Assembly (NCBI GenBank): GCA_947623455.1
Contig: OX392535.1
Location: 34,868,688 to 34,932,687, forward strand
Direction: 5' to 3'
From: Mimachlamys varia
Taxonomy: Eukaryota > Mollusca > Bivalvia > Pectinida > Pectinidae
DNA: 64,000 bases
Position numbers and translations under genes: made by a program. Shown piece after piece: positions 1-11,021 of the stretch. Every line of letters starts with the position of its first letter. The first letter of the stretch is position 1. The notes below the pieces were generated by a model. The model was not told the origin of the DNA. It did no database searches and saw only the letters and a program-made list of their open reading frames with translations.

Positions 1-1112
1 GCAGGGGTCAGACCCGCTTATTATACTTATTATATAAAATATAATCACCTTCAAAGGATGCTTCAGACAAAATTTGGACATTATGATCCTTTCACCCTGT
101 CAGAAGAAGGATTTTAAAGAATTGGCTAATTTTCTCCTGTTATTTAAGCCTTACCCAACAGGACCCAGGGGGTTTGGACCCACCATTTATACAAAATTGA
201 ATCCCCTTCCCTTAAAGGCCTAATATACGAAACTTCAGGAAATTTTTCAAGATTCTGAAAAATTATGACAAATATATCCAGTTGATAACAATGCAAAAAT
301 AAGCCTAAAACGAAGTAAACCTGAGCGGTAACTAACAAGAAACTCTTGACAAAAAAATCCAAAGAATTGAAAATAATTAAGGTGTGGCCCACTTCAACGA
401 CAAGCCGAAAGTATAACACAGCTCAACATGGACACGTGTTTACAAATACCGAGTTTCAACTGCTGCTGTACTGGTAACCGCATAAGAATTCATCTTGAAT
501 ATTGCTGATATCGGTTAATTTTAACTACCGGTAAATCTATAAATATAATTAGTTATTAGGTTTGATTTTTGCTTAAAGTTATGCCGAAAGTTACGTATAT
601 CAGGCCTTAAAGTATGCTTTTGACAAATTTGGACAATATCCTTTAACTCTGTCAGAGGAAGAAGGATTATAAAGCTGTAACTGTATTTCCCTATACGTCG
701 TTTCTGAGATACTTTTTCTCCGGTTTCGACCAGGTTCTAGATACGTTTGTCATGTGATAGGAGGCCATGTATACATCTGGTGTACTGTCAAAACATCAGT
801 ATCACAAAGCAATTTACAAAAAGAGCTGCTATGAGTTTCCAATTAATTCACCGGTGTTTTATGCTTTCAAAGTTGGTTAACTTCCGATTAACCATTACAC
901 CAGAAGAATACTTGCCCCCCTGAATGTACCATACGACTGCCAAATCATGTGACATTAATTCTAGAAAGTTATTTTGGAAATGGCGTATTGGACCCCACCT
1001 CTTTCAACCAGGGGGGGTCAGACTCACTGTTTATACAAAATTGAATCCCCTTCCCCCAAGAATGCTTCTGATAAAATTTGGTCAAAATCCCTTCAGTCGT
1101 TCGTGATAAGTA
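1..1112 (+). repeat. Three copies of a dispersed repeat, one split by a MITE
   Basis: Copies lie at about 1-125, 150-211 plus 611-675, and 1000-1112. They share ATACAAAATTGAATCCCC followed by a variant of ATGCTTCTGATAAAATTTGG and CCTTTCAC..CTGTCAGA. The middle copy is interrupted after CCTTCCC by the TTAA MITE at 216-606 and resumes after it. All three lie beyond exon 5 of DDX49, so they are probably in intron 5. Confidence 0.75.
216..606 (+). mobile_element. TTAA-flanked MITE, copy A
   Basis: An element of about 390 bp bounded by TTAA on both sides (212-215 and 607-610). Terminal inverted repeats resemble AGGCCCAATATACGTAACTT, slightly decayed here. No coding capacity. TTAA target duplication is known for piggyBac and for Kolobok/T2 elements. 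The TTAAAGG start fits the T2/Kolobok pattern better, but that is inference. Confidence 0.8.
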
Positions 1113-1359
1113 GCATTTTTTAGGAAAAAGTTGACGGATGCATCGGTATGCCAATAGCTCACTGACCCTCCAGGCCAGGTGAGCTAAAAAAATATATTTA
1201 AGTATTCACATGGAAGCAAGTAAAATTAGAACAGGCATACTGTAGTTGTTTTTTTCATGCTAAAAACTATTCAACATAGGATTACATGGTATTTGTAATA
1301 ATATAGAATTTTTTTTACTTCACACAGATCTTGCAGGATAAACACTAAAATGTTCACTC

Positions 1360-1590
1360 CAAGGTTAAGGTAGACAGAGTGGAAATAAAGGGAGAAAATT
1401 CTGACTGTTAATCAAAGTTAAAAATTTACAGAGTTGAAACTAAGGGGAGATAATTCTGACTTAATCAAAGTTAAAAGTTAATGGAGTAGAAACTAATAGG
1501 AGATAATTCTGACTTAATCAAGGTCGGAAGGTTGACAGAGTGGAAACTAAGGGGAAGTTGACAGTGGAAACTAAGGGGAGATAATTCTTA
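1360..1590. repeat. Degenerate tandem repeat next to the exon 5 splice donor
   Basis: Four imperfect units of about 60 bp contain GAAACTAAGGGGAGATAATT followed by CTGACTTAATCAAAG. The last unit is shortened, and the array ends within a few bases of the exon 5 donor (GTAAG at 1591-1595). It lies inside intron 5 of DDX49. Confidence 0.7.
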
Positions 1591-1595
1591 CTTAC

Positions 1596-4500
1596 TCTGA
1601 TTTCTGTTGCCAAAAGAACGGCTTGTTCATGCCAATTTCCTGCAGACTCTCCAAGGTTTTGGTCATGGTAGCACTGAACAAAAGTGTCTGTCGTTTCTTA
1701 GGTATTGCTTTAAAAATGGCTTCAAGCTGTTCTCCGAAATCATCTTCTATCAGTCTGTCCGCTTCGTCTAGAACCTTTAATGTAAGATTTTAATCATGAA
1801 GACACAACAATAAAATCATCTTTCTTTTAAAGTTAATTAAAGTTAATGACTACATGTGGGGTTCAATTTTAGGGCTAGGCGGTTTTACCGCTTTACCGTG
1901 GTATAAAGTTGTGATGGTACGTACCGTGGTACATTTGTCCTGTATTGGTATACCGTGGTATAAATTTGTGATGGTATGTACCGTGGTACATTAGTCCTGT
2001 ACCGGTTTTTTGGGTACTTTCATTATTTGATTATAATTTCCTTAAAGTTTGCTGATCAACTAGGACAGACATACCCAGCTTCACTCAAACAGTATTAGAT
2101 GATAACACAAAGAGAAACTCATGGCAGGTCTCTTGTTGATTGGCTTCAGAACACGAACAGCCAGAGATCTTTAGCTAGCTCAAACATTCAATCAAGGTGG
2201 TATACTGTGGTACGTACCGCAGTATTTGCCTAAATACTGTGTTACTTTTAATTTTGAGGTACCCAGCTCTTTTCAGTTTCTAAACTATCTTTTATCTCAA
2301 TGAAAGTGGTGCTACTTTACAGAACTGTGAGCACATACCTGGTACACCAGTGATCAATTGACAATTAATTTCCATGGGTTCTTTTTGTACAAACCCAGGG
2401 TATTGCCGAAAACAATGGCCTATAATGTAAGTTGAAGTATTTCCAGAATATCTATGAGTCCCATCATAATTTTATGAGTAATGTACTCGGGACTCGCAAA
2501 TAGATTGACCACTGATACACTACATATTTTCACTTTTCTGAGAAAGGACTTGGTGGGAGAAACACGCACATACATCAGAGAATGATCGTGAAAAATTCAA
2601 ACAATTTCAAAATCAAATGAATTTTATGCATCTCATATAAATAAATTTATTAACAAATTTAAAAGACTTGACTCTCCAGTTATTACTATACCGGGTAAAT
2701 GATAAACACAGCATGCATTGAAGAAGTGCTACTTACGAGGAATTTGATTTTCTTCAGACTGAAAGTGTCACAACTCTGGATGTGGTCCGACAGACGACCA
2801 GGCGTGGAGATGACTATGTGAGGTTTGACTGCCAGGTCCAGACCTTGCTGCATCATATCTGTCAAAGGACATCACATGGTCCAGTTAACTCAGCACAGTA
2901 TATTTATTGAGGGAAATTGATGCCAATTCAATAGTGGATTCCACTTAATATCATCCCTGTTAAAGGCCCAATATACGTAACTTTCGGCAAAACTTGAAGC
3001 GAAAATCAAGCCTAATAACTTATTATATTTATAGACGTAGCCAAGATTTACTGATATCAGCAATATTCAAGATGAATTCTTTCGCAGTTACCGGTACAGC
3101 AGCAGTTGAAACAAGCTATTTGTAAACACGCATCCATTTCGAACCGTCTTCTACTTTCGGTTTGTTGTTGAAGTGGGCCCCATCTGAATTATTTTAAATT
3201 CTTTGGATTTTTTTGTCCAGCGTTTCTTGTTAGTTACCGCTCAGGTTTACTTCGTTTTAAGCTTATTTTTTCATGGTTATCAACTGGATTTTTTTCCAGA
3301 ATTTTTCAGAATCACGAAAATTTCCCTGAAGTTACGTATATTGGGCCTTTAATATCACATTCAACTTTATACCATGTTTTCCCCAAGAACCATTTTTCCC
3401 TGTATATAATCTATGTAATTTTATTTTGTTAATATCATGTATTTTGAGGTGAATTCGGCTTAATATCATGTTTTTTTTAACCGATCACATAAAATATCTA
3501 GAAAATTATATAATTTCCTTTGATTTTGAGATACGGCTTTTGTTAACTATTGCATAGAAAATAAAAAAGATTTTTTTATAAAATGAAGTTTTATATGGGT
3601 TGAAACATCTTTATATGAACATTGGATAGCTTACTTTTAGCAATGGAGATTGGAAATGCACTAGATAAGTGGAAAAAACATGTTTCTCTTAATGTCACAT
3701 TCCTGTTAATATCATGTTTTTGTATGACAAAATTTTAATGCAACATGATATAAAGTGGAATGCACTGCATCATGAATGATTTTTAATTACCATTACATGT
3801 CATTTTAATGCCGGTTTAGCATACTGAGGAGGCAAATATGCCAATTAAATATCATGAGTAATTTTTAATGGCCATATCATCTTTTTTTATCATAATGGCC
3901 TTTAAATATTCAACATCATTACTTTTAGAAATAATATTATGATGGCCATTAATTAATTAATGATTATGAATTTGAAAATAATGGAAATTGACGATTAATT
4001 TTAACCCTTTAATCAGTACATTAATACCGGGTATTATTAATGGGTATATAATTAATGGGGCTTTAGGGACAACTAGATCATATGGAGATGAAAAGCAAAA
4101 AAAATACAAATTCCTCTGACACAAGCTATGCAAACAGTATAATTGAATCTGCTCACTGCTCAACTTCATGAATTTAATCTATGTTTCCTGCAATACAACA
4201 GTTTATAGGTAAAACATTAAAGCTTTATTAATTTATTAACTTTACTAATGTTAATTAACTGATATCTTAATTTCTTACCTAATCCTCCTGTTATGACTGA
4301 TACTCGGATCCCAATCGGTTTCCCCAGCACTTTGAACTGCTCTGCAATCTGGAATGCCAGCTCCCTAAATATAAATTCTTGACTTTAATTTTACTTTGAC
4401 ATGTAAAATATATTGATATTCAAAATCAAGGTAGCATTGCGTATTATTAAGTGTAACTCTAAGAGTATCAAGCTTTTAAGATGTTCAGACACTGTCAATG

Positions 4501-7500
4501 AATTTTCTTTTGTGGCTACTAGCTATACATGTGTAGTTACTTTTATGATTTCCACAGCACAAGACAACTTATTTACGAAAATAAACTTGGGCGAAATATA
4601 ATCATCGATGATGAGCATAGCCAGTACCCTATATATATATTGTAACAAGAGTACCACAAGGTGGGATGTTATAAGCCTGTCCAATGCCAAAGTGAAAGAT
4701 GTAATAGCATCATAATGAACAAAAGGCCCAGAGAGCCTGTATCGCTCACCTGGTTTAATGGAAACACGAAAACTTCAATTACAATGTCACAAAGAAAGCA
4801 GTTTCCTTGTTTTGTGCATTAAAACATACCAAGTTTGAAAGAAATTGTGTATATATGTAAGTGGAAATAAGTCTTCCAATAGTAATTGTATCATTGTTCA
4901 GGAAAACCAAACTTTATGTCATGGTGAATAAATATACAAAGTTTGAATGAGATCAGTTGAAAGCTGTAGGAAGAGATCTCCAATCCAGACAAATGAAAGT
5001 ATACAATGGACAGACAACGCCATACCATAATATGTCCCATCAAATTTAACAAGCATATATAAAAAGTTTGTCAGGCTCATTCCCTGAACACCAACTCTGG
5101 TAACTTGAAAGAAAGGTGTTTATATAGGAAATCCTTTGAAGTTTAAGTTATAGTCTGTTTCAACTAAGAATGTCAAAATCTTTAATTTGTAGATATGATA
5201 CTTAGTCAGAATTAAATGAAATTAACAAAATATTCTCACGCTTATGCTTTAAGTAATAGAAAAGGATCATTAAATATTATTATTTTAGATTCAATAAATG
5301 GAAAGTAATCATTAAATTTCATTACTTGAAAAATAAATTTCCTCAATCGAATTATTTAAAGCATATTGATAATAAATAAAGTTTCTATTAATACATGTAT
5401 GTCAGTATCTTAACTGAAAACCATTAAATGAAAATGACATACAAATGTATAAAACACACAATAACAGAAAATATCATATCTGAACAAGTTTAACTTTTAT
5501 ATTCTGTGATATAAATAAGGCATTTGACAGAGTTCAGCATGTAGGTATTTGTGTAAACTTTACAAAAATGGTATAAAAAGGAAAATTATTTGAGTTGTTA
5601 AGAGCTTAATAAATTGATGGATACCAATCAAATACCTAATCCATATCTGCAAAGAGTTCCTCAAGGATCTGTTCTTTGACCCTTTTTATTTTTATCATTT
5701 ATTGATATAACAGCTGATGTAACTTCTTATATTAACGTGTCTGCAGTTGATACTTCTCAATATGTTATTGAAGATAGTGATGGTGACCTTAATACGCATG
5801 CTGATCATACTAAATGATGATATTTCATCAATCCCTGCTTGGGCTAATCAATGAATGGCAAATTATTTTAAATCCAACTAAAACAGTGGCATTAACTTAT
5901 ACTCTAAGCTTTTTAATCCTCACTCCTCTCTTTTCTATAATAACCATACTATAACACAGCATGACTGCCACAAATATATTGTTTCTATATATGGGTGATC
6001 TTTTAGGCTAAATTAATTTAGATGTCTTTTCAATGGTGTAGTTGGTATGTCAGATGAAATAAATTCAACTATACTTAATTATGCTACCTCATACATGTAT
6101 ATATATATTGTATATAAAACACTTAAACACTCTAGATGTATAAGTAATTCATATTTTATTCAGGTAGTTCTAAAAATGTTATTTATATTAATCATAATAA
6201 AGGTATGAGAGTGTTTGAGAAAGGGATCTTTAATTGATAAAACATTATACTGCTAAGTTTCTACTCCATCTTCATCGAAATAAAATTCGAATTGTCAATG
6301 TATATATAAAGAATACTGGTTATCGTTGTTGGGAAAGACTCAAATAGGTTCAGCCTGATTTCTAATCATTTTATTGATACATTTGTATACTATTTCTTTT
6401 TAGTACTTGTTTATATGTCTTGTATAAATGCTAAAATATTTTGAAATTTAATATATGACAACAATTTACACAAATCTGAAAGAAGGTAGAAGTTTAATCA
6501 ATATATGACAATAATTTACACAAATCTGAACTTAAATACATATCAATAAATATGTGATAATTTACACATACATATATCTGAAAGAAAGTGTAATAAATAA
6601 TTAAAATGATGATTTTCTAAATGTGCAGCTGTTTTATGCAGTACCTATTTATCATTATTTGGTCGCAAATATCATTAGTTATCGAGTATCTGATTAGTTA
6701 CCAGAAGTTGATTTACCTGTGTAATTTACCTGTACAACATTTCTGCTATAGACTATAACTCACTATAATCACAACTGACCACCTAAATAAACATGTTTTT
6801 ATAAGCAGAGTTGGTGTTCGGGGAAGTCCCCGTTTGTCATCCTCATCATGATTTGCCAAGATTAACTTTCGTGAAATTGTTTTGACAGCAAAATTTGCAG
6901 AGGTAAATGTAATAGCACAAACAAAACATGGGATATATATACCTGGTTGGAGTGAGAACAAGAGCATAGATCCCATATGGATCCTCCGACAGTTTCTGGA
7001 GTATGGGTAAAGCAAAGGCTGCCGTTTTACCACTGCCAGTCTTAGCACAGCCAATACAGTCTTGTCCTAGACACCAAAACAGGAAATATTATCATCATAA
7101 TTATCAGTAACAGATTATATTACCACAGTAACTGTGAAGGTTTCTTGAATTCAATGGATGTTTGTCAACCGGTTTCGCCCTTATAGTGGCATGGACTTCT
7201 TCAGGACCACCATAAGTGTGAAATCAGTTGACAGACATATGAAGATGTTCATATTTTTCATCTGATTTTCTCTACCGATCAACTGTCCTGCATACTTCTG
7301 AGAATCCAGTTGAAGAGTAAAGTTAAACTAGCATCCCTTCAAGTACTATAACTATCATCATCAACAACTACCCACAGCGTTGGGTCTTCCACATGTATTC
7401 AGTAATTCCTAATATTATACAGCGGACTCCACTTAATATCACCCCTGTTAATATCACAATCTTCTTTATATCATGGTTTTTCCAAGCACCATTTTTCTGT

Positions 7501-9210
7501 CAAAAATATTTATGTAATTCTATTTCGTTAATATAATGTATTTTGAGATAAATTTCTCTTAATATCATGTTTTTTTTTAACCAATTGAATAAAATATCCA
7601 GAAAATCATTTCCATTGATTTCAGATACAACTTGTACAAAATGTTGCATCGAAAATAAAAAATAACCCCAAAAATGATTTTGAATTGAAATAATACTATC
7701 TATATAACGAAACATCTTCATATGTACATTGAATAGCTTACTTTTAGTTATGGAGATTGGAAATGCACTAGATTCAGTGGGAAAAAAAGGTTTTTCTTGA
7801 ATGTCACATTCCTGTTAATATCATGTTTCTGTCTGACAAATGCAACATGATATAAAGAGGAGTGCACTGTAATTGGAAAGTTAGCATCAGCCAGTCAAGG
7901 TTATATACATTAGTGGAACATTACCTACAACATCATCATAAAACATCTTCACAACATTGTTTTTGAGGAGTGGACTATGGGTAATTGTAAGATGTGATGC
8001 ATCATACTAGTCCGAAGGGTTCTGACTCTCTGACCCACTAAATATTTGGACGACAGACGGATGTGAGAGTCAGAAAATGGCTGCCATCTAACGTCATGTG
8101 ATCAAAAATAGATAGTTCAGAAAGAAATTCTCGTAGGATCTCGCGACGCGCTGCCATTTTCAAGCAGATGTCTGGAAACATGTAATTTTTTTTAGAAATG
8201 GATGGCAACAGTTACTTTACCACCTCCTGTGACTTGATTAAATGCATAGGTTAGTAGAAAAATATCTGTTCTTTCCATTGGTACTTAATTTACATGTGAT
8301 CGAAAATGTTTCATATTATAAAACACAGTTTAAACAGCGACCGGTAAAATTTCCACTTTTTAACTAAGGACTCATTCTGACTCTCGCACCTGCCTGTCGT
8401 CCAAATATTTAGGGGGCCAGAGAGTCATGATCAGAACCCTTCAGACAAGTGTAGCGGATCTAGACCTAGTCGTCAGCGTCAGCGACAAAATAGCTCAATA
8501 TGGTTGAGTGACTCTAGAGTTCTGAAAGTCCTGGATTTGAACCCCAGTATGGCTGTGCATTTTTTCTCTCCTGTTATATTTGGCGCCAACAAAATGTACC
8601 CACAGAAGGTGGTATAGGGTCTCATGTTTTTTTTTACTCTCCTGTTACACGAGCTTCATACATGTTTTGAGTTGATGTCATTCTAAAACAGTTGAATAGT
8701 ACTGTTCAAACACAAGATCATAGATGGATGATAGCATACAATACAGGTAGCATATTTATTATGTATTCACAATTCAATATCTTTAAATCTATTTTTATAT
8801 GATACATGTATCAGTATATTTCAATTTACAGTCAGAATTTCAAACACATTTGATTGAAACAAAAATACAGAACACACTAGCACAATATTAGAGGCTCCTA
8901 GTCGGACTTTTTTTCTATCATATATGATTATGCCAACTGCAACGTTAAACGGCGTTTGTCAAAAGTATCTCGCCATGTAAAACCTCTACATTGTTGGAGT
9001 AAAACGGCTGTAATTTGTAAACAAACTTCGCTCTCGCCAAGCCATGCTTGAGTCATACTTACCATTAAGAATTGGTGGAACACAATTCACTTGAATCGGA
9101 GTGGGCTTACTTAACCCCATGTTTTTACACTGATTATACAGCCATGAATTCAAACCTAAACATTTAAAAGTTTCTATCTTGGAAGTTTCACCACTGCTGG
9201 AACTCGCCAT
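1596..9210 (-). CDS. DDX49: DEAD-box ATP-dependent RNA helicase DDX49, 5' five exons (partial)
   Basis: Minus-strand exons are 9210-9063, 7066-6943, 4364-4279, 2858-2737 and 1774-1596. All introns are GT-AG, and exon lengths of 148, 124, 86, 122 and 179 keep one frame for 219 codons plus two bases. Visible parts are a Q-motif region (GLSKPTPIQ, residues about 32-40), motif I AKTGSGKT (57-64), PTRELA (89-94) split across exons 2 and 3, a GG turn (117-118), TPGRL (138-142), DEAD (163-166) and SAT (194-196). This is a complete first RecA domain. Motifs IV-VI and the C-terminal tail are not in the window and should lie to the left of position 1. Human DDX49 has about 480 residues, so roughly 45 percent is present. 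Overall similarity, especially [13 protein letters not shown] and [17 protein letters not shown], fits the DDX49/Dbp8 group, which acts in nucleolar pre-rRNA processing (family knowledge). The N terminus has about a dozen extra residues, rich in serine, before the conserved block. The start is the first ATG of an open frame and is followed directly by the family sequence. Confidence 0.93.
1871..2270. mobile_element. hAT-like MITE in DDX49 intron 4
   Basis: The left end AGGGCTAGGCGGTTTTACCG and the inverted right end (AGAGCTGGGTACCT on the minus strand) are similar. Internal TACCGTGGTATAAA repeats follow, as in hAT elements whose ends read like AGGGCTGGGCGGTATACC. I could not find a clean 8-bp target duplication, so borders and family are tentative. 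Confidence 0.4.
2933..3767 (+). mobile_element. TA-type MITE (Tc1/mariner or pogo-like), copy 1, split by TTAA MITE B
   Basis: The ends AGTGGATTCCACTT and AAGTGGAATGCACTG are inverted repeats. The interior alternates ATATCATG-rich blocks and matches the copy at 7420-7869 along its length. It is interrupted at 2964-3348. Without the insert it is about 446 bp, close to the 450 bp of the other copy. No transposase frame. It lies in intron 3 of DDX49. Confidence 0.8.
2964..3348 (-). mobile_element. TTAA-flanked MITE, copy B
   Basis: A 385-bp element with well-kept ends AGGCCCAATATACGTAACTT and its inverse AAGTTACGTATATTGGGCCT, flanked by TTAA at 2960-2963 and 3349-3352. It is in the opposite orientation to copies A and D. 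The host repeat's other copy has a single TTAA at the same point, which proves the target duplication. Confidence 0.9.
3768..4278. other. AT-rich intron sequence
   Basis: The rest of DDX49 intron 3. Short inverted pieces built on AATGGCCAT recur at about 3860-3955. Nothing codes for protein. Confidence 0.5.
4720..5060 (+). repeat. Dispersed bivalve-type repeat in DDX49 intron 2
   Basis: Starts with GGCCCAGAGAGCCTGTATCG and ends near GACAACGCCATACCATAAT. I recognise this pattern as a common non-coding repeat of bivalve genomes, from general familiarity rather than a search. No open frame. Confidence 0.5.
5500..6000 (+). pseudogene. Decayed non-LTR retrotransposon reverse transcriptase fragment
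   Basis: Several frames carry pieces of a LINE reverse transcriptase in the right order. At about 5505 there is [11 protein letters not shown], like the motif A region. At about 5650 there is RVPQGS followed by PFLF, the motif B area. A VDTSQYV-like piece follows near 5748, where functional enzymes have (Y/F)ADD, then [11 protein letters not shown] near 5860. Stops and frameshifts separate them, so it is dead. It lies in DDX49 intron 2 and is antisense to that gene. The clade cannot be decided from this fragment. Confidence 0.75.
6425..6600. repeat. Short degenerate tandem repeat
   Basis: About three units of 60 bp with ATATGACAATAATTTACACA followed by AATCTGAA, in DDX49 intron 2. Confidence 0.6.
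7420..7869 (+). mobile_element. TA-type MITE (Tc1/mariner or pogo-like), copy 2, uninterrupted
   Basis: 450 bp with ends CAGCGGACTCCACTT and its partner GAGGAGTGCACTG, flanked by TA (7418-7419 and 7870-7871). The interior matches copy 1 at 2933-3767. At the point where copy 1 carries MITE B, this copy reads CCTGTTAATATCAC with a single TTAA. In DDX49 intron 1. Confidence 0.85.
8006..8450. mobile_element. Foldback-type element with ~70-bp terminal inverted repeats
   Basis: The left arm 8006-8076 and right arm 8371-8450 pair over about 70 bases, including AAATATTTGGACGACAG and GAGAGTCAGAA, with one small indel. The interior of about 290 bp has no coding frame. In DDX49 intron 1. Superfamily unknown, and I could not identify a target duplication. 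Confidence 0.75.
8465..8620 (+). mobile_element. tRNA-derived SINE-like sequence
   Basis: A box-like TAGCTCAATATGG at 8491-8503 and B box-like GGATTTGAACCCC at 8533-8545 are spaced as in a tRNA gene, the internal RNA polymerase III promoter. The acceptor stem does not close, so this is a SINE head and not a functional tRNA. In DDX49 intron 1. Confidence 0.55.
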
Positions 9211-9330
9211 GCTTATTTTTAATCGGTGTTGTGAAAGCGCTTGAAAAAATTGACAAGCGTTTTAAAGACTGGAGCACATAAGCAGAAAAAATGACGGAAC
9301 GATAATTCCGGAAATAGATCCGATAGTGAA
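9211..9330 (-). promoter_or_regulatory. 5' flank / probable promoter of the DDX49 gene
   Basis: This is the sequence just upstream of the helicase start codon. It contains TTCCGGAA at 9306-9313, a palindromic ETS-type site common in housekeeping promoters, about 100 bases before the ATG. I see no TATA box. The assignment as promoter rests on position and this one motif. Confidence 0.35.
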
Positions 9331-9500
9331 TTATTTTTGAGAGGCTTTCATTTCAAACAAAACGAAAATAAGCGATAGTCTCACGGATAATTAATTGCTT
9401 TTATGACGAACTTAGATTATCTTATTCCGTGCTCTTGGTGTTTGTAGATAAGCTTAGACCTAGTTAGTAGCCAACATTTGAAATAAATTGTGTATATTAC

Positions 9501-9885
9501 CAGAGACGTATATAATACGTGTTATATACGTCTCTGATATCACATATATATACGTCCCTGATCATACTTTGCAGGAAATCTATTTTGTGAAGCGATCTGG
9601 AAGCACTTGACCCTATTCTACGCCATATGTGTCTTTTTCAAGCCAGATCTGTTTATAATGTGACGCAATTTTACTGTGTAAATCAGTTTCAAGGGAAGTA
9701 GATCTTATACTGACAAAAATACTATAAGTAAATCTTCAAAAATATTCTAGATACTTGAAAGTATATAAGCTCTGTCGCTGTGTTATGCACTGGGAATTAT
9801 AATTATATAGAAAATACACCTTTATCTACTTGATCCCATGTCTTAACATATATTTTCACTTAATCCAGGGACGTATACGTCCCTG
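9501..9885. repeat. Palindrome-bounded segment built on CAGRGACGTATA
   Basis: At 9501-9536 a hairpin has two perfect 15-base arms (CAGAGACGTATATAA) around a 6-base loop. A further half-site ends near 9560. At 9866-9885 CAGGGACGTATACGTCCCTG is a perfect 20-base palindrome. The segment may be a small transposon or the footprint of several. A single related half-site occurs at about 14263. Confidence 0.55.
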
Positions 9886-10554
9886 CTTAATCATCTAATC
9901 GAAAAAAGAAGTGGGGATTGCGGGTACAATTATCTTTACCTTAAAATAAGCTTGTAAGGGTTACATTTTCACTTATTATTTAGATTTTATTTAGTTGTAA
10001 ATGAATCCTTGAATATTACAGATTCTTTGTTATTTTGTTGGCTTTTCTAAGGTTTATTTCTGACTGCAACAGAAATTCTGGGACTTGTCTGGGATAGATC
10101 TAATTAAGATTTCTAGGTTGACTTGAAAAAGTAAGTAAAAAGCAAATGTTCTTTTTTTGAAAGCAATTAAAAGCTTACAAGATAAAACATGTCGTAAAAT
10201 GTAGTAACATTTCTTGAATCGCCTGACATGAAAATGTCGAGTTTGAAAAAAATGATTTGCTAACATTAGGACAAACATTGGAGCTGCCAGAAAAAATGTC
10301 CAGGAAAAAGAGAGAAATAAAAAATGCCGTAGCCAAATATTTTGTGGAGAAAAAGGATCCCATCAAAGGAGGAGCAGAACTATATAAATATCAGCTTTCA
10401 ATGAGCTAAATAAAGTTTGAACTGGAAGGGAGAAAAGACGAAAGAGAAACACATGAAAGAAAAGGAGAAAGAAAGTGCAGTAAAGAGAACATGAAAAGGA
10501 AAGAGAGAAAGTGAAATGCAGCTTCAATAAAAACAAAAGTTAGAAAACGAAGCT
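9886..10554. other. Non-coding or decayed sequence
   Basis: Mostly AT-rich. From about 10400 it becomes purine-rich (GAAAG-type), and its plus-strand frames read as lysine/glutamate-rich stretches broken by stops. That could be a dead gag-like coiled-coil region but cannot be shown. Confidence 0.3.
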
Positions 10555-10865
10555 AAGACGAGAATGGCAGCTCAAAGATCAGCATCTTCTCTTGGTCAAA
10601 GAAAGCTAAGATGACAAAGATCAGCATCTTCTCTTGGTCAAAGAAAGCTAAGATGATTATGGCAGCTCAAAGATCAGCATCTTCTCTTGGTCAAAGAAAG
10701 CTAAGATGATTATGGCAGCTCAAAGATCAGCATCTTCTCTTGGTCAAAGAAAGCTAAGATGAGTATGGCAGCTCAAAGATCAGCATCTTTTCTTGGTCAA
10801 AGAAAGTTAAGATGAGTATGGCAGCTCAAACATCAGCATCTTCTCTTGGTCAAAGAAAGCTCTAA
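10551..10865 (+). repeat. 53-bp tandem repeat, about six units
   Basis: Units begin AGCTAAGATGATTATGGCAG and end CTTGGTCAAAGAA. Starts at 10646 and 10699 give the 53-bp period. One unit is internally shortened near 10605. Because 53 is not a multiple of three, it cannot keep a reading frame across units. Confidence 0.85.
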
Positions 10866-11017
10866 GCTAGAAGGCGACCTAAATCCGATGTACAATTAAA
10901 ATCTGCCATACAAGTACTTGGTCTGCAACGTGACAAAGTTTTCTCTTTGGTAAACCATATACGTCAACATTCAGTGCAGATACAAGTTTTGCATATGACC
11001 AGAGGAAGGCTGCAATG
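10866..11017 (+). pseudogene. Possible coding remnant of unknown family
   Basis: One plus frame reads ARRRPKSDVQLKSAIQVLG and continues open for about 50 residues before the TTAA element at 11022. It follows the 53-bp repeats, whose unit reads AAQRSASSLGQRKLR in one frame. I do not recognise it. It may be a transposon protein fragment or chance. Confidence 0.25.
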
Positions 11018-11021
11018 TTAA

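Noticed and set aside
6746..7054. 102-codon minus frame at exon 2 of DDX49
   Set aside because: It is a shifted frame of the real exon (6943-7066), continuing into introns.
8986..9062. Continuation of the first exon frame beyond GTAAGT
   Set aside because: Family similarity stops at ILNG, and the donor at 9062 joins in phase to exon 2. The rest is intron.
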